Positions 27,220 to 36,084 of a DNA stretch of 64,000 nucleotides are shown here, piece after piece (position 1 is the stretch's first letter; every line of letters begins with the position of its first letter). Below the pieces are notes generated by a model. It searched no databases and was not told the DNA's origin. It saw nothing but the letters and a program-made list of their open reading frames with translations. This stretch comes from Flavobacterium soli DSM 19725 (GTDB lineage Bacteria > Bacteroidota > Bacteroidia > Flavobacteriales > Flavobacteriaceae): positions 124,001-188,000 of the forward strand of contig NZ_AUGO01000009.1 of the NCBI RefSeq assembly GCF_000422705.1. The letters are read 5' to 3'. Made by a program: the position numbers and the translations under genes.

Positions 27220-28842
27220 TTATTGCTTAAGAAGTTTACCTTTTTGAGAAACATCTCCAGTAACTATTTCATAAAAATAAACGCCAGAAGTAAGGTTTTC
27301 TAAAGAAAAATTAAGGGTAGAATTGTTGATTATTTTTTCCAAAACAAGTTGCCCGAGGTTATTGTAAATAGAGATTTTTCCAGTTTTAAAATCTTTATCA
27401 GCAGAAATATTCAAAACATTTTCAACAGGATTTGGATATACAATAAATTTATTTTCAGTTAATAAATCTGTTCCTAAAGCATTCTGAACAATCAAATTAA
27501 AATCCGGAATTCCATATCCAAATTGAGCATTTGGAGTTGAAAATAAATTCGCAGATTCTTTTATTAATTGTATGATTTCTTCGTTGGTTTTATCTGGCAA
27601 AGCTTGCCACAAACAAGATACCATTCCGGCTGTAATTGGACCAGAAAAAGAAGTTCCACTCGCGGTTACAATCGCACCCGAAACATCTGAAACAACGGCA
27701 TTTTGGCCTTGAGCCATAACATCAGGCTTGATTCTTCCATCAAATGAAGGTCCAATTGAACTGAAAGTAGCATACGTTTCGTCGGGCATAACGGCTCCAA
27801 TTGCCAGAGTATGTTCGGCATCAGCGGGAACTGAAATATAAGGATTAGCTGTATTTCCAGAATTTCCAGCCGAAGTAACGCAAATCATTCCTCTCGAAAA
27901 TGCAATTTCAGCACCTCTGGAAATAAACGAAGTTGTGCCGTTCATGTCATCATACGTATAGCTATAATCTGGATTGTCATAGCCAAAATAACCTAGTGAA
28001 GTATTGATGATATCAACTCCCAAACTATCCGCCATTTCGGCAGCTTCCACCCAAAAAGATTCCTCAACTGGATTTTCAGCATTGATATCTTCGGTGATAA
28101 AAAGATAATAGTGTGCATCTGGTGCAGTTCCAACCAACTGATCTTCAACATAGCCTCCCATTGTAGAAAGTACCATCGTTCCATGTGAACCTCCTCCATA
28201 AAAATTGGTGCTTGAATTCACAAAATCATAACCTCCTAAAATAAGATTATTGTCTTGCAAACGCTGGAAAGGACTTGCTGCATCAACTCCAATAAAACCA
28301 GTATCCATCACGGCAATTATCTTTCCTGTTCCAGTAAAATCCTGTTCGTGAAGCAGATGTCCGTTGAGCATTTCAATCTGATTATTTGAAGTTCCGTAGC
28401 CGAAAGTCACTAAAGCTTCGAGATTTTTATCAACATTCCTTGGTCGTTGCTGATTGGCACTTCGCTCTAAATTCCCATTATTGAGACTCTTATTTGCAAA
28501 ATCAACATGACTCACAAATGCTAAATTTTCAAGGTTTTGAATGTCAGAAATTGTACCGCGAATATGCAAGGCATTCATCCATTTTGATTTTGCTTTTACA
28601 GTAATCCCAACTGAATTTGTGACTTGGTTGATGTATGAAATAGCAATTGGAACATCTTTTTCATCCAATGCAATGTTTTGCAAAACTCTTCTATCCAAGG
28701 ATCTTTGTGACAACATTTCCAATGGATTTTCTAAGTAAAAAGTTGCATCGGGTTTATCAGTAAAAAAAACCCACGCATCTTCAATTTGTCCAAAGGAAAA
28801 AAAGCTAATCTGTAGAAAAATAAATAGTAGAAATTTTTTCAT
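27220..28842 (-). CDS. Secreted S8 (subtilisin-family) peptidase with T9SS type A sorting domain
   Basis: A 540-residue serine protease. Signal peptide (MKKFLLFIFLQISFFSFGQ), a propeptide-like region up to about residue 150, then the triad: Asp in AVMDTGFIGV, His in GGGSHGTMVLS, Ser in SGTSFSGPITA near residue 395. The last 80 residues start at FIVYPNPVENVLNIS and end GKLLKQ, a type A CTD used by the type IX secretion system. The protein is probably exported across the outer membrane and may be surface-bound or released. Confidence 0.93.
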   Translation of the reverse strand: MKKFLLFIFLQISFFSFGQIEDAWVFFTDKPDATFYLENPLEMLSQRSLDRRVLQNIALDEKDVPIAISYINQVTNSVGITVKAKSKWMNALHIRGTISDIQNLENLAFVSHVDFANKSLNNGNLERSANQQRPRNVDKNLEALVTFGYGTSNNQIEMLNGHLLHEQDFTGTGKIIAVMDTGFIGVDAASPFQRLQDNNLILGGYDFVNSSTNFYGGGSHGTMVLSTMGGYVEDQLVGTAPDAHYYLFITEDINAENPVEESFWVEAAEMADSLGVDIINTSLGYFGYDNPDYSYTYDDMNGTTSFISRGAEIAFSRGMICVTSAGNSGNTANPYISVPADAEHTLAIGAVMPDETYATFSSIGPSFDGRIKPDVMAQGQNAVVSDVSGAIVTASGTSFSGPITAGMVSCLWQALPDKTNEEIIQLIKESANLFSTPNAQFGYGIPDFNLIVQNALGTDLLTENKFIVYPNPVENVLNISADKDFKTGKISIYNNLGQLVLEKIINNSTLNFSLENLTSGVYFYEIVTGDVSQKGKLLKQ

Positions 28843-28871
28843 AACATTGTAAAAAAAGACGCATTAAGTTT

Positions 28872-28879
28872 CAAATTTA
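28872..28879 (-). promoter_or_regulatory. -7 promoter element for the S8 peptidase
   Basis: On the minus strand TAAATTTG fits TAnnTTTG, 30 bp before the start. The rest of the stretch to 29016 is AT-rich with nothing else recognised. Confidence 0.5.
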
Positions 28880-29016
28880 CGAATTGTTATCGGAATTTTG
28901 AACTACTTTTCGATTTCAATTTACCACTTATTTAAAAGAAACGATTTAAAAGCAACGATAAAAAACACATACAAACCATTGATAAACAATTATTTAAAAA
29001 ATAAATAAAATTTTAT

Positions 29017-29048
29017 TTGGAATTATAAATTTTTATGCTCTAAATTTG
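29017..29048 (+). promoter_or_regulatory. Promoter of the SAM riboswitch-methionine operon
   Basis: TTG at 29017-29019 and TAAATTTG at 29041-29048, spaced 21 bp, fit the Bacteroidota promoter. Transcription would start about 20 bp before the riboswitch. Confidence 0.65.
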
Positions 29049-29073
29049 CACTCAAGTTCTTTAAAAAATTATT

Positions 29074-29181
29074 CTTATCCAGAAAGACCGAGGGAATTGA
29101 CCCGATGACGTCTTAGCAACCTGATCACTTTTGTGTTTAAGGTGCTACCTTCAACCTTTGCCATTGGCAAGGAAAGATAAG
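29074..29181 (+). ncRNA. SAM-I (S-box) riboswitch
   Basis: Leader RNA that binds S-adenosylmethionine. P1 is CTTATC (29074-29079) with GATAAG (29176-29181). The conserved core reads GACCGAGGGAATTGACCCGATGAC, split here as GACCGAGGGAATTGACC and CGATGACGTCTTAGCAACC, followed by the AAGGTGCTACCTTC hairpin and CCTTTGCCATTGGCAAGG. A terminator follows at 29216 and the regulated genes at 29330. High SAM should stabilise P1 and favour termination. Confidence 0.95.
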
Positions 29182-29215
29182 CTTAGAAATTGTTTATAAT
29201 ACCTCAAAATATTAT

Positions 29216-29248
29216 ATGCTCTTCTGACTTATCGGAAGAGCATTTTTT
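29216..29248 (+). terminator. Riboswitch-controlled terminator
   Basis: ATGCTCTTC pairs with GAAGAGCAT, followed by six Ts. Its loop holds CTTATC (29228-29233), identical to the 5' strand of riboswitch P1 and so able to pair with GATAAG when SAM is absent. Confidence 0.85.
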
Positions 29249-29329
29249 GTTTATGCTCCTCTGATATCTGGTTTTGAATGTTTTTTTTAATCAACAAAAA
29301 AATATTTATAAACATTAAAAATTTTAAAG

Positions 29330-30508
29330 ATGCAAGAGCAAACACAAATCCTGAATTACATTCCAGTAGACGAATTAACCGGTTCAATCTCGGTGCCAAT
29401 TTACCAAACTTCAACTTTCGTACAAGACGAACCAGGGGTTCACAAAGGTTTCGATTACGCAAGAAGCAACAATCCGACGAGAAAAGTCTTGGAGGATTTG
29501 GCTGCTAAATTAGAAAACGGAACAAATGGTTATGCTTTTTCTAGCGGTTTGGCAGCCATCGATGCGGTTGTAAAATTATTGAAAGCTGGCGATGAAATCA
29601 TTGCCGTTGATGATATTTATGGTGGTGCTTTCCGCCTATTCACTCACATTTATGAGAAATTCGGAATCAGCATTAAATACGTTGATGCGACAGATGCTCA
29701 AAATGTTGCCAATGCGATTTCAGACAAGACTGCTTTAATTTGGATTGAATCACCAACCAACCCGACTTTGAAAATTGCCGATTTGAGAGCGATTGGTAAA
29801 ATTGCAAAAGAACACAACGTTTTGTTCTGTGTTGATAATACTTTTGCTTCGCCAATTGCCCAAAAACCAATTGAATATGGAGCTGATTTGATTGTTCACA
29901 GTGCTACAAAATATATCTCTGGACACAGCGATTTGATTGCTGGTTTGGTGATTACTGCTACGGAAGAATTAGGAGCGAAAATCAAATTTATCCAAAATGC
30001 TTCTGGTGCCATACTTGGGCCATTCGACAGCTGGTTGGTGATCCGAGGAATCGAAACTTTGAGTTTGAGAATCAAGCAACACGCTGAAAATGCTCAGAAA
30101 GTTGCTGAGTTCCTAACAACTCAAAAACTAATCAAGAATGTTTTTTATCCTGGTTTGAAAAGTCATCCGAACCATGAAATTGCAAAAAGCCAACAGAAAT
30201 ATTTTGGTGGTGTTGTCACTTTCGATTTAGTAATTGATGACAAAGAATTGGCTTCAAGAATTATTTCGGGAACTAAATTATTCAAGCTGGCTGAAAGTTT
30301 GGGTGGCGTGAAAAGCTTGTGTTGTCTGCCTTGCGAAATGACCCATAAATCGATTCCGGTTGAAAAAAGATACCAGTCTGGTGTTACAGATAGTTTGATT
30401 CGTCTTTCTGTTGGCTTGGAAGATGCTGATGATTTGATAGCTGATTTGAAACAGGCAATTGAAAATGCAGTTAAGGTAAATGTAGAAACTGCTTCGTCGT
30501 TGAATTAA
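29330..30508 (+). CDS. Cys/Met metabolism PLP-dependent enzyme (trans-sulfuration family)
   Basis: A 392-residue PLP enzyme of the cystathionine gamma-synthase/homoserine sulfhydrylase family. Seen: YARSNNPTRKVLEDLAAKLE near residue 45, FSSGLAAIDAV, DDIYGGAFRLF, IESPTNPTLK, the PLP Asp in FCVDNTFASP and the PLP Lys in HSATKYISGHSD near residue 200. Following a SAM riboswitch, it most likely makes homocysteine or cystathionine from an activated homoserine; family members are hard to tell apart by sequence. It is followed by homoserine dehydrogenase. Confidence 0.9.
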   Translation: MQEQTQILNYIPVDELTGSISVPIYQTSTFVQDEPGVHKGFDYARSNNPTRKVLEDLAAKLENGTNGYAFSSGLAAIDAVVKLLKAGDEIIAVDDIYGGAFRLFTHIYEKFGISIKYVDATDAQNVANAISDKTALIWIESPTNPTLKIADLRAIGKIAKEHNVLFCVDNTFASPIAQKPIEYGADLIVHSATKYISGHSDLIAGLVITATEELGAKIKFIQNASGAILGPFDSWLVIRGIETLSLRIKQHAENAQKVAEFLTTQKLIKNVFYPGLKSHPNHEIAKSQQKYFGGVVTFDLVIDDKELASRIISGTKLFKLAESLGGVKSLCCLPCEMTHKSIPVEKRYQSGVTDSLIRLSVGLEDADDLIADLKQAIENAVKVNVETASSLN

Positions 30509-30516
30509 ATAATATA

Positions 30517-30629
30517 AACACAGATTTCACAGATTTTCACAGATTAAAATAGTGGTATTTTATCAAAATTTAAAGACAAAAACGCCTCATTTAGGACTCA
30601 AATCTGTGAAAATCTGTGAAATCTGTGTT
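30517..30629. repeat. Perfect 29-bp inverted repeat inside the methionine operon
   Basis: Left arm 30517-30545 and right arm 30601-30629 are exact reverse complements over 29 bases, built from iterated ACAGATT words (AACACAGATTTCACAG at the left edge). The loop is 55 bases. The left arm recurs with one mismatch at 34230-34258. Confidence 0.9.
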
Positions 30630-30644
30630 CAAAAAAAATATAAA

Positions 30645-31892
30645 ATGTCAAGAAAAAAATTAAATATAGGATTGTTTGGGTTTGGATGTGTAGGTTTTGG
30701 ATTGTATGAGGTGTTGCAAAAAACGCCTGGTTTAAAGGCCAACATCAAGAATATTTGTGTGAAAGATAAAGACAAGAAGCGTGAAATTAGTGCTGAAAAT
30801 TTTACTTTCAACAAAGAAGATATCTTTAATGATCCTGAAATAAATGTAATCGTAGAGCTGATTGATGATGCGGAAGCGGCTTATGAAATTGTGACGCGTG
30901 CTTTGAAAAGCGGAAAAGCGGTGGTTTCAGCCAATAAGAAAATGATTGCGGAACATTTTGAGGAATTGCTCGAATTGCAACGTGAACATCAGGTTCCTTT
31001 GTTGTATGAAGCGGCTTGTTGTGCCAGTATTCCGATTATCAGAAACCTTGAGGAATATTATGACAATGACCTTTTGGAATCGATTCAGGGAATTGTGAAT
31101 GGGTCGACAAATTATATTTTGACCAAGACCTTCAAGGATAATTTGTCGTATGAAGAGGCATTGAAAGAGGCTCAAGATAAAGGCTTTGCCGAAAGCAACC
31201 CGATTTTGGATACAGGTGGTTTTGATGCAAAATATAAATTGCTGATTTTGTTGGCACATTCTTTCGGATATATTGCAAAACCTGATGATTTGCTGAATAT
31301 CGGCATTAATTCTATTGGTAGTTTGGAGTTGAAATATGCACGAGAAAAAAGTTTGAAAATTAAATTGGTAGCCCAAGCATTTAAGAATGCAGATGGAACA
31401 ATTTCTGCTTTTGTGATTCCGAAATTTGTGGATTCAGAGGATCGATTGTTTAATGTGGATGATGTTTTTAATGGTGTGATTACGAAGACGAGTTTTGCCG
31501 ACGAACAGTTTTTTGTAGGCAAAGGTGCTGGAGCTCATCCTACTGCTTCTGCAGTTTTGAGTGATATTTCGGCCTTGAGTTATGATTATCAATATGAATA
31601 CAAAAAAATTGCACAACAGGAAGATTTGAGCTTATCGAATGATGTGAATTTGAAAGTGTTTTTAAGACATTCCGTTAAAGATGCTGTGGTTTTGAAAGGA
31701 CAGTTTTTAAATATTGATGAATCCTATCTGAACCAAGAATCAGGTTATATAACTGGAACTATTTCTTTGGAAAATTTGAGAAACATTCACTTTGATGAAA
31801 GCTTTGAAAAGTCTTTTGTGTTGTTGGATGTTGTGAAGAAGGTTGAAATTGCAGATGAAAATTTGCAATTGGCAGGCTTTGAAGTGGCTTAA
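30645..31892 (+). CDS. hom: Homoserine dehydrogenase
   Basis: Reduces aspartate semialdehyde to homoserine, the branch point to methionine and threonine. The 415-residue protein starts MSRKKLNIGLFGFGCVGFGL with the NAD(P)-binding GFGxVG motif. SANKKMIAEHFEEL follows near residue 95, then the catalytic-domain signature GIVNGSTNYILT and FAESNPILDTGGFDAKYKLLIL (Asp and Lys of the active site). I trimmed 31 upstream in-frame residues, which come from the inverted repeat. Not fused to aspartokinase. Confidence 0.94.
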   Translation: MSRKKLNIGLFGFGCVGFGLYEVLQKTPGLKANIKNICVKDKDKKREISAENFTFNKEDIFNDPEINVIVELIDDAEAAYEIVTRALKSGKAVVSANKKMIAEHFEELLELQREHQVPLLYEAACCASIPIIRNLEEYYDNDLLESIQGIVNGSTNYILTKTFKDNLSYEEALKEAQDKGFAESNPILDTGGFDAKYKLLILLAHSFGYIAKPDDLLNIGINSIGSLELKYAREKSLKIKLVAQAFKNADGTISAFVIPKFVDSEDRLFNVDDVFNGVITKTSFADEQFFVGKGAGAHPTASAVLSDISALSYDYQYEYKKIAQQEDLSLSNDVNLKVFLRHSVKDAVVLKGQFLNIDESYLNQESGYITGTISLENLRNIHFDESFEKSFVLLDVVKKVEIADENLQLAGFEVA

Positions 31893-31921
31893 TTTTTTAA
31901 CATTAAGGAGTTAAGTTTTTG

Positions 31922-31984
31922 AACCATTAAGGTATTAAGAAAAATTAAGGCTTGCACTTAATGAAACTTAATACCTTAATGGTT
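31922..31984. terminator. Inverted repeat/terminator between hom and kdsB
   Basis: AACCATTAAGGTATTAAG (31922-31939) and CTTAATACCTTAATGGTT (31967-31984) are perfect 18-bp complements between convergent genes. The same word family occurs at 43229 and 57335. No strong T-run follows, so termination is inferred. Confidence 0.65.
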
Positions 31985-31993
31985 TAATTATTT

Positions 31994-32719
31994 TTACAAC
32001 ATTTTCCTCGCCTTTTCTAAATCTTCAAAAGTATCAATTCCGATGCTGACGTGATTAGTTTCCACCATTTTGATACGTTTTCCGAATTCCAGATAGCGTA
32101 ATTGTTCTAGTTTTTCGGATGCTTCCAGAGATTTCATTGGAAGGCTGTAGAAATCCATAATGGCTTGCTTGCGGAAGGCATAAATCCCGATGTGTTGGAA
32201 ATAACGAACGCCAACATTTTTCTCTCTTGGATAAGGAATTACAGAACGGGAGAAATATAACGCAAAGTCATTTTGATCTACCACAACTTTCACATTGTTG
32301 GGATTATTGATATCCTCTTCATTTGTGATTTCACGCATTAATGAAGCCAAATCTATTTTTTTATCGGGGTCGTTTCTAAAAACGTAGAGTACTTGTTCCA
32401 ACGGACCTTTTTCTGTAAAAGGTTCATCGCCTTGCACATTTACTACGATGTCTGCATCAATATCGGCGACGGCTTCGGCAATCCGGTCGCTTCCTGATTC
32501 GTGTTCCTTGATGCTCATGATGGCTTTTCCGCCGTTTGAAATGATTTCGTTGTAAATCAAATCGGAGTCGGTTACTACAAAAACGTCATTGAATAATGCT
32601 GTGGCAACGGTTGCTTCGTAGGTTCTTAAAATAACGGTTTTGCCTCCAAGTTCCTGCATTAATTTTGCTGGAAATCTTGTTGAGGCGTATCGGGCTGGTA
32701 TGACGGCTATTGTTTTCAT
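31994..32719 (-). CDS. kdsB: 3-deoxy-manno-octulosonate cytidylyltransferase
   Basis: Activates KDO as CMP-KDO for lipopolysaccharide inner-core synthesis. The 241-residue protein begins [20 protein letters not shown], the CTP-binding signature. [11 protein letters not shown] near 50, [12 protein letters not shown] near 95, the metal-binding Asp in VNVQGDEPF near 118, and [10 protein letters not shown] with [11 protein letters not shown] at the end complete the family pattern. Confidence 0.96.
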   Translation of the reverse strand: MKTIAVIPARYASTRFPAKLMQELGGKTVILRTYEATVATALFNDVFVVTDSDLIYNEIISNGGKAIMSIKEHESGSDRIAEAVADIDADIVVNVQGDEPFTEKGPLEQVLYVFRNDPDKKIDLASLMREITNEEDINNPNNVKVVVDQNDFALYFSRSVIPYPREKNVGVRYFQHIGIYAFRKQAIMDFYSLPMKSLEASEKLEQLRYLEFGKRIKMVETNHVSIGIDTFEDLEKARKML

Positions 32720-32767
32720 TTTTTAGTTGCTGAGTTACTGAGTGTCTAAGTTGCTGAGTTATTTTAA

Positions 32768-34195
32768 TTAATTGTCAATAAAATACTCCTCCTTAAATCC
32801 TATCAAATATAATTTATCTTTTGCTCTGGTGATGGCGGTGTACAACCATCTTACATAATCTCTGTTGATGCCATCTGGCAAATACGGCTGTTCTATAAAA
32901 ACGGTATTCCATTGGCCTCCTTGCGATTTGTGGCAAGTAATGGCATATGAAAACTTGACCTGCAAGGCATTGAAAAATTCATTTTCCTTTACCTTTTGGA
33001 ACCTTTTATACTTAGTGGTTTCGTTTTCATAATCCTTCATCACTTCCTGGTACAATCGGTTGGATTCTTCGTAAGTTAATGATGGCGATTCGCTTGTAAT
33101 GGTGTCCAATAAAAGAATGGTTTCAAACGAAATTTGGTTCGGATAATCAACCATTCGGATTTTGACTTTTGCAAATTTGAATCCGTAGAGTTCCATGATA
33201 CCGAACATTTCCAAAACCTCGATGATATCGCCGTTGGCAATAAACCCCGCCTCATCGGTTTCCTTAAGCCAAAAGTAATTATTTTTTACGACCATCAGGA
33301 AATCGCCCGTTGATAATTCGCTTTCCTTGTCGAGAATTCGGGTGCGGATTTGTTGGTTGTATTGGTTTGCCCTTTTATTCGAACGAACAATAAAAGCCGT
33401 GTCTTCTATACTATAATTACTGTAAGCCGAATTGATGGCATCCTGAATATCATAGCCGTCCGTCAGCCGAACAATATCTTTAAAACCTTTTAACTTAAAC
33501 TGAAAAGTATCGTATAAATCGTCCTTTAATAGATCCCGAAGCTCGGTTGCATTAAAGAGAATTCCCGATTTTTCTTCCTGACGCATCACTTCGTCCAATT
33601 CGATTGACTTTATTTCCTTGTCATAATTCATTCCGAGCGAATCGGTGTTGAGGGCTGGTGAAACCTCCATATTCACAGGTGGAAGCTGGGCCGTATCGCC
33701 AAGCAAAATCAGCTTGCAATTCTGTCCGGTATAGACATAAAAAATCAAATCGTCGAGCAACGAACCGTTTTCATACATCTTATCACCTGAATCAGAATCG
33801 GAAATCATGGAAGATTCATCGACAATAAAGATGGTATTTTTGTGTTTGTTTTGTTGCATCGTGAAGGTGACGCCTCCTCCTACTCCTTTTTTTGGAAAAT
33901 ATATTTTTTTATGGATGGTAAAGGCCGGCTTGTTGGAATAATTGGCGATTACTTTTGCAGCACGACCTGTTGGTGCTAATAAAACATATTTTTTTTTGAC
34001 TTCAACCAGATTGTTGACGATGGTTGAAATGACGGTGGTTTTCCCGGTTCCGGCATAGCCTTTTAGGACAAAAAGGTCGTCTTGGTTTTCGTTTGTGATG
34101 AATTCTGCGATTTGCTGGAAGAAAATGTCCTGCTTATAGGTTGGGCTGAATGGAAAACTTTGACTTAATATTTTGTAGAATTGGGCAGAAATCAT
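32768..34195 (-). CDS. ATP-dependent RecD-like DNA helicase
   Basis: A 475-residue superfamily-1 helicase: Walker A KGYAGTGKTTVIS near residue 50, APTGRAAKVI, Walker B IVDESSMISD near 125, GDTAQLPPV (motif III), RSNKRANQYNQQIR, then the late CHKSQGGQWNTVF (motif V) and YTAITRAKDKLYLI (motif VI). It resembles the short RecD2-type helicases of Bacteroidota that stand apart from RecBC. Probably acts in DNA repair. Confidence 0.9.
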   Translation of the reverse strand: MISAQFYKILSQSFPFSPTYKQDIFFQQIAEFITNENQDDLFVLKGYAGTGKTTVISTIVNNLVEVKKKYVLLAPTGRAAKVIANYSNKPAFTIHKKIYFPKKGVGGGVTFTMQQNKHKNTIFIVDESSMISDSDSGDKMYENGSLLDDLIFYVYTGQNCKLILLGDTAQLPPVNMEVSPALNTDSLGMNYDKEIKSIELDEVMRQEEKSGILFNATELRDLLKDDLYDTFQFKLKGFKDIVRLTDGYDIQDAINSAYSNYSIEDTAFIVRSNKRANQYNQQIRTRILDKESELSTGDFLMVVKNNYFWLKETDEAGFIANGDIIEVLEMFGIMELYGFKFAKVKIRMVDYPNQISFETILLLDTITSESPSLTYEESNRLYQEVMKDYENETTKYKRFQKVKENEFFNALQVKFSYAITCHKSQGGQWNTVFIEQPYLPDGINRDYVRWLYTAITRAKDKLYLIGFKEEYFIDN

Positions 34196-34229
34196 TGGAA
34201 TGTCTTTAGGGCAAAGTTAAGGGATTTTG

Positions 34230-34258
34230 AACACAGATTGCACAGATTTTCACAGATT
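34230..34258. repeat. ACAGATT-type word repeat
   Basis: A 29-bp copy of the arm at 30517 with one mismatch. Nearby CCACAGATT (about 34332) and AATCTGTGG (about 34378) form another small pair of the same family. These lie in the divergent 433-bp region between the helicase and DUF3822. Confidence 0.7.
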
Positions 34259-34467
34259 ACTTTGTCCTTAGTTTTGCTCTGGTCTTATAGATTTTGGATT
34301 TCTTTCTCGCAACGTATTGAAACTTTTTTTGCCACAGATTAAAAGGATTAAACGGATTTTTATTGGATTGGTTTTAAAAATCTGTGGAATCTGTGGTTAA
34401 ATTTTTGGCTATGTTTTTTTCGGCAATATTGGTCAGAAAGATTAAAAAGGGAAAAAGCCATTTCATT

Positions 34468-34576
34468 TAGCCCCGACTGGAGGGAAAATCCTTTTCTTTT
34501 TTTCCTTTAAAAAAAGAAAAGATTTGGAAGGAAGGCGGGACGATGTTGAAAAGATGCCCGAAGTTTTTGCTCCTAA
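34468..34576 (+). repeat. Dispersed hairpin element, copy g
   Basis: Starts TAGCCCCGACTGGAGG, has the stem CTTTTCTTTTTTTCC with AAAAAAAGAAAAG, then GGAAGGCGGGACGATG and ends TTTTTGCTCCTAAAAA. It sits about 50 bp before the DUF3822 gene. Confidence 0.7.
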
Positions 34577-34628
34577 AAATTACTGTCGTTTAAAAAAATT
34601 GTAAGTTTGCCAACAGCAGTAAAATTCA

Positions 34629-35447
34629 ATGACGGTTAACACAAACATAACGGAAAAAAAATATAAAAAACTGATCCTTCAGGTATCTTTGAATGGATTT
34701 TGTTTTGCTGTGGTGGACACTTTGTATCACTCGGTTTTGTTGTTTAAGGAGGTTGATTTTAAAGTTTTTCCGAATTCGGCCAAAGTGGAAGAGCATTATT
34801 GGAAGGCGTTTTTGGATCATCAGGAATTAACGAAAATATATGATGAAGTAGTAGTGTTGCACAATAATAACTTGAATTCGTTTGTGCCAACGGCTTTGTT
34901 TGACGAGCAGTTTTTAGGGAGTTATTTGCAGTATAACACGAAGGTTTTTGAGACGGATTTCTTTACGTTTGATGCGATTGCAAATCAGGAAATGCACAAT
35001 GTGTATGTGCCTTATGTGAACATCAACAATTATTTGCTGGACCAATTTGAGAGTTTTGATTATAAGCATGTGAACAGTATTTTGGTAAGCAAATTGCTGG
35101 AAAAATCGAAAAACGTGGAAGAAAAACAGGTGTTTGTGCATTTTGGGACGGAAAAATTTGAAATTATTGTGGTTCAAAATCAAAAACTGATCTTGTTTAA
35201 TTCGTTTGAATATGCGACAGAAGCTGATTTTATTTATTACTTGCTTTTTACTGCCGAACAACTGAATTTGAATCCCGAGCATTTTAAGCTTCAGCTTTTG
35301 GGGAATATTACTGAAGAAAGTAGCCTTTTTAAGATGGCCTACAAATATGTGCGACACGTGAGTTTGATGGATGTGTCGGATGTACAAAAAAACAATTCGT
35401 TTTCAACTGCTGCTAATTTGAAGCATTTTATACTATTTCAATCGTGA
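34629..35447 (+). CDS. DUF3822 family protein
   Basis: A 272-residue protein (MTVNTNITEKKYKKLILQ...) matching the flavobacterial DUF3822 family. Features are KLILQVSLNGFCFAVVD at the N-terminus and NSFEYATEADFIYYLLFTAEQL in the second half, a strand-helix pattern like an actin/FtsA-type ATPase fold. Function unknown. Its stop overlaps the GTG start of rsmD (GTGA), a pairing kept in many flavobacteria, which hints at a link to the ribosome. Confidence 0.85.
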   Translation: MTVNTNITEKKYKKLILQVSLNGFCFAVVDTLYHSVLLFKEVDFKVFPNSAKVEEHYWKAFLDHQELTKIYDEVVVLHNNNLNSFVPTALFDEQFLGSYLQYNTKVFETDFFTFDAIANQEMHNVYVPYVNINNYLLDQFESFDYKHVNSILVSKLLEKSKNVEEKQVFVHFGTEKFEIIVVQNQKLILFNSFEYATEADFIYYLLFTAEQLNLNPEHFKLQLLGNITEESSLFKMAYKYVRHVSLMDVSDVQKNNSFSTAANLKHFILFQS

Positions 35448-36031
35448 GAATCATTTCGGGTAAATATAAAGGAAGAAGAATTTCTCCGCCAAAAGGATTG
35501 CCGGTTCGTCCGACGACGGACATGAGCAAGGAAGCTTTGTTCAATGTTTTGAATAATTATTTTAATTTTAGCGAATTGAAAGTGCTGGATTTATTTGCCG
35601 GAACGGGAAACATCAGCTTTGAGTTTGCTTCACGAGGCAGTGACAATATCACGGCTGTTGATGGTGATTTTGGTTGTATTAAATTCATCAAACAGATTGC
35701 TCAGGAGTTTGACTTCAATATTGCTTCGATAAAAAGTGACGTGTTTAAATTCTTGGAAAAGAACAACACTTCCTATGATATTATTTTTGCGGATCCGCCG
35801 TATGGCTTAGACCAAGAGTCTTTTGAGAAAATTGTTACAACTGTTTTCGAGAAAGAATTGCTTCAGGAAGATGGAATGATGGTGATTGAACACTCGAAAT
35901 ATACCAAGATGGAACATTTGATTAACTTTTCGTTCCAGAAGAGTTATGGAGGCTCTTTTTTTAGTTTTTTTGAGATGAACTCTGATGGTGGTGAAGAAGT
36001 TGGCGATGATTTTGATAGTGATGAGGGGTAA
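35444..36031 (+). CDS. rsmD: 16S rRNA (guanine(966)-N2)-methyltransferase RsmD
   Basis: A 195-residue AdoMet methyltransferase. MRIISGKYKGRRISPPKG and RPTTDMSKEALFNVL are the family N-terminus; LDLFAGTGNISFEFASRG is the AdoMet site near residue 50; FADPPYGLD near residue 107 is the catalytic DPPY motif. Starts with GTG, overlapping the upstream stop by 4 bp. The acidic tail (SDGGEEVGDDFDSDEG) is unusual. Confidence 0.93.
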   Translation: MRIISGKYKGRRISPPKGLPVRPTTDMSKEALFNVLNNYFNFSELKVLDLFAGTGNISFEFASRGSDNITAVDGDFGCIKFIKQIAQEFDFNIASIKSDVFKFLEKNNTSYDIIFADPPYGLDQESFEKIVTTVFEKELLQEDGMMVIEHSKYTKMEHLINFSFQKSYGGSFFSFFEMNSDGGEEVGDDFDSDEG

Positions 36032-36084
36032 ATCTGACACGAATTACACAAATTTTTCACTAATTATTTTGATGTTAGAAAAAC

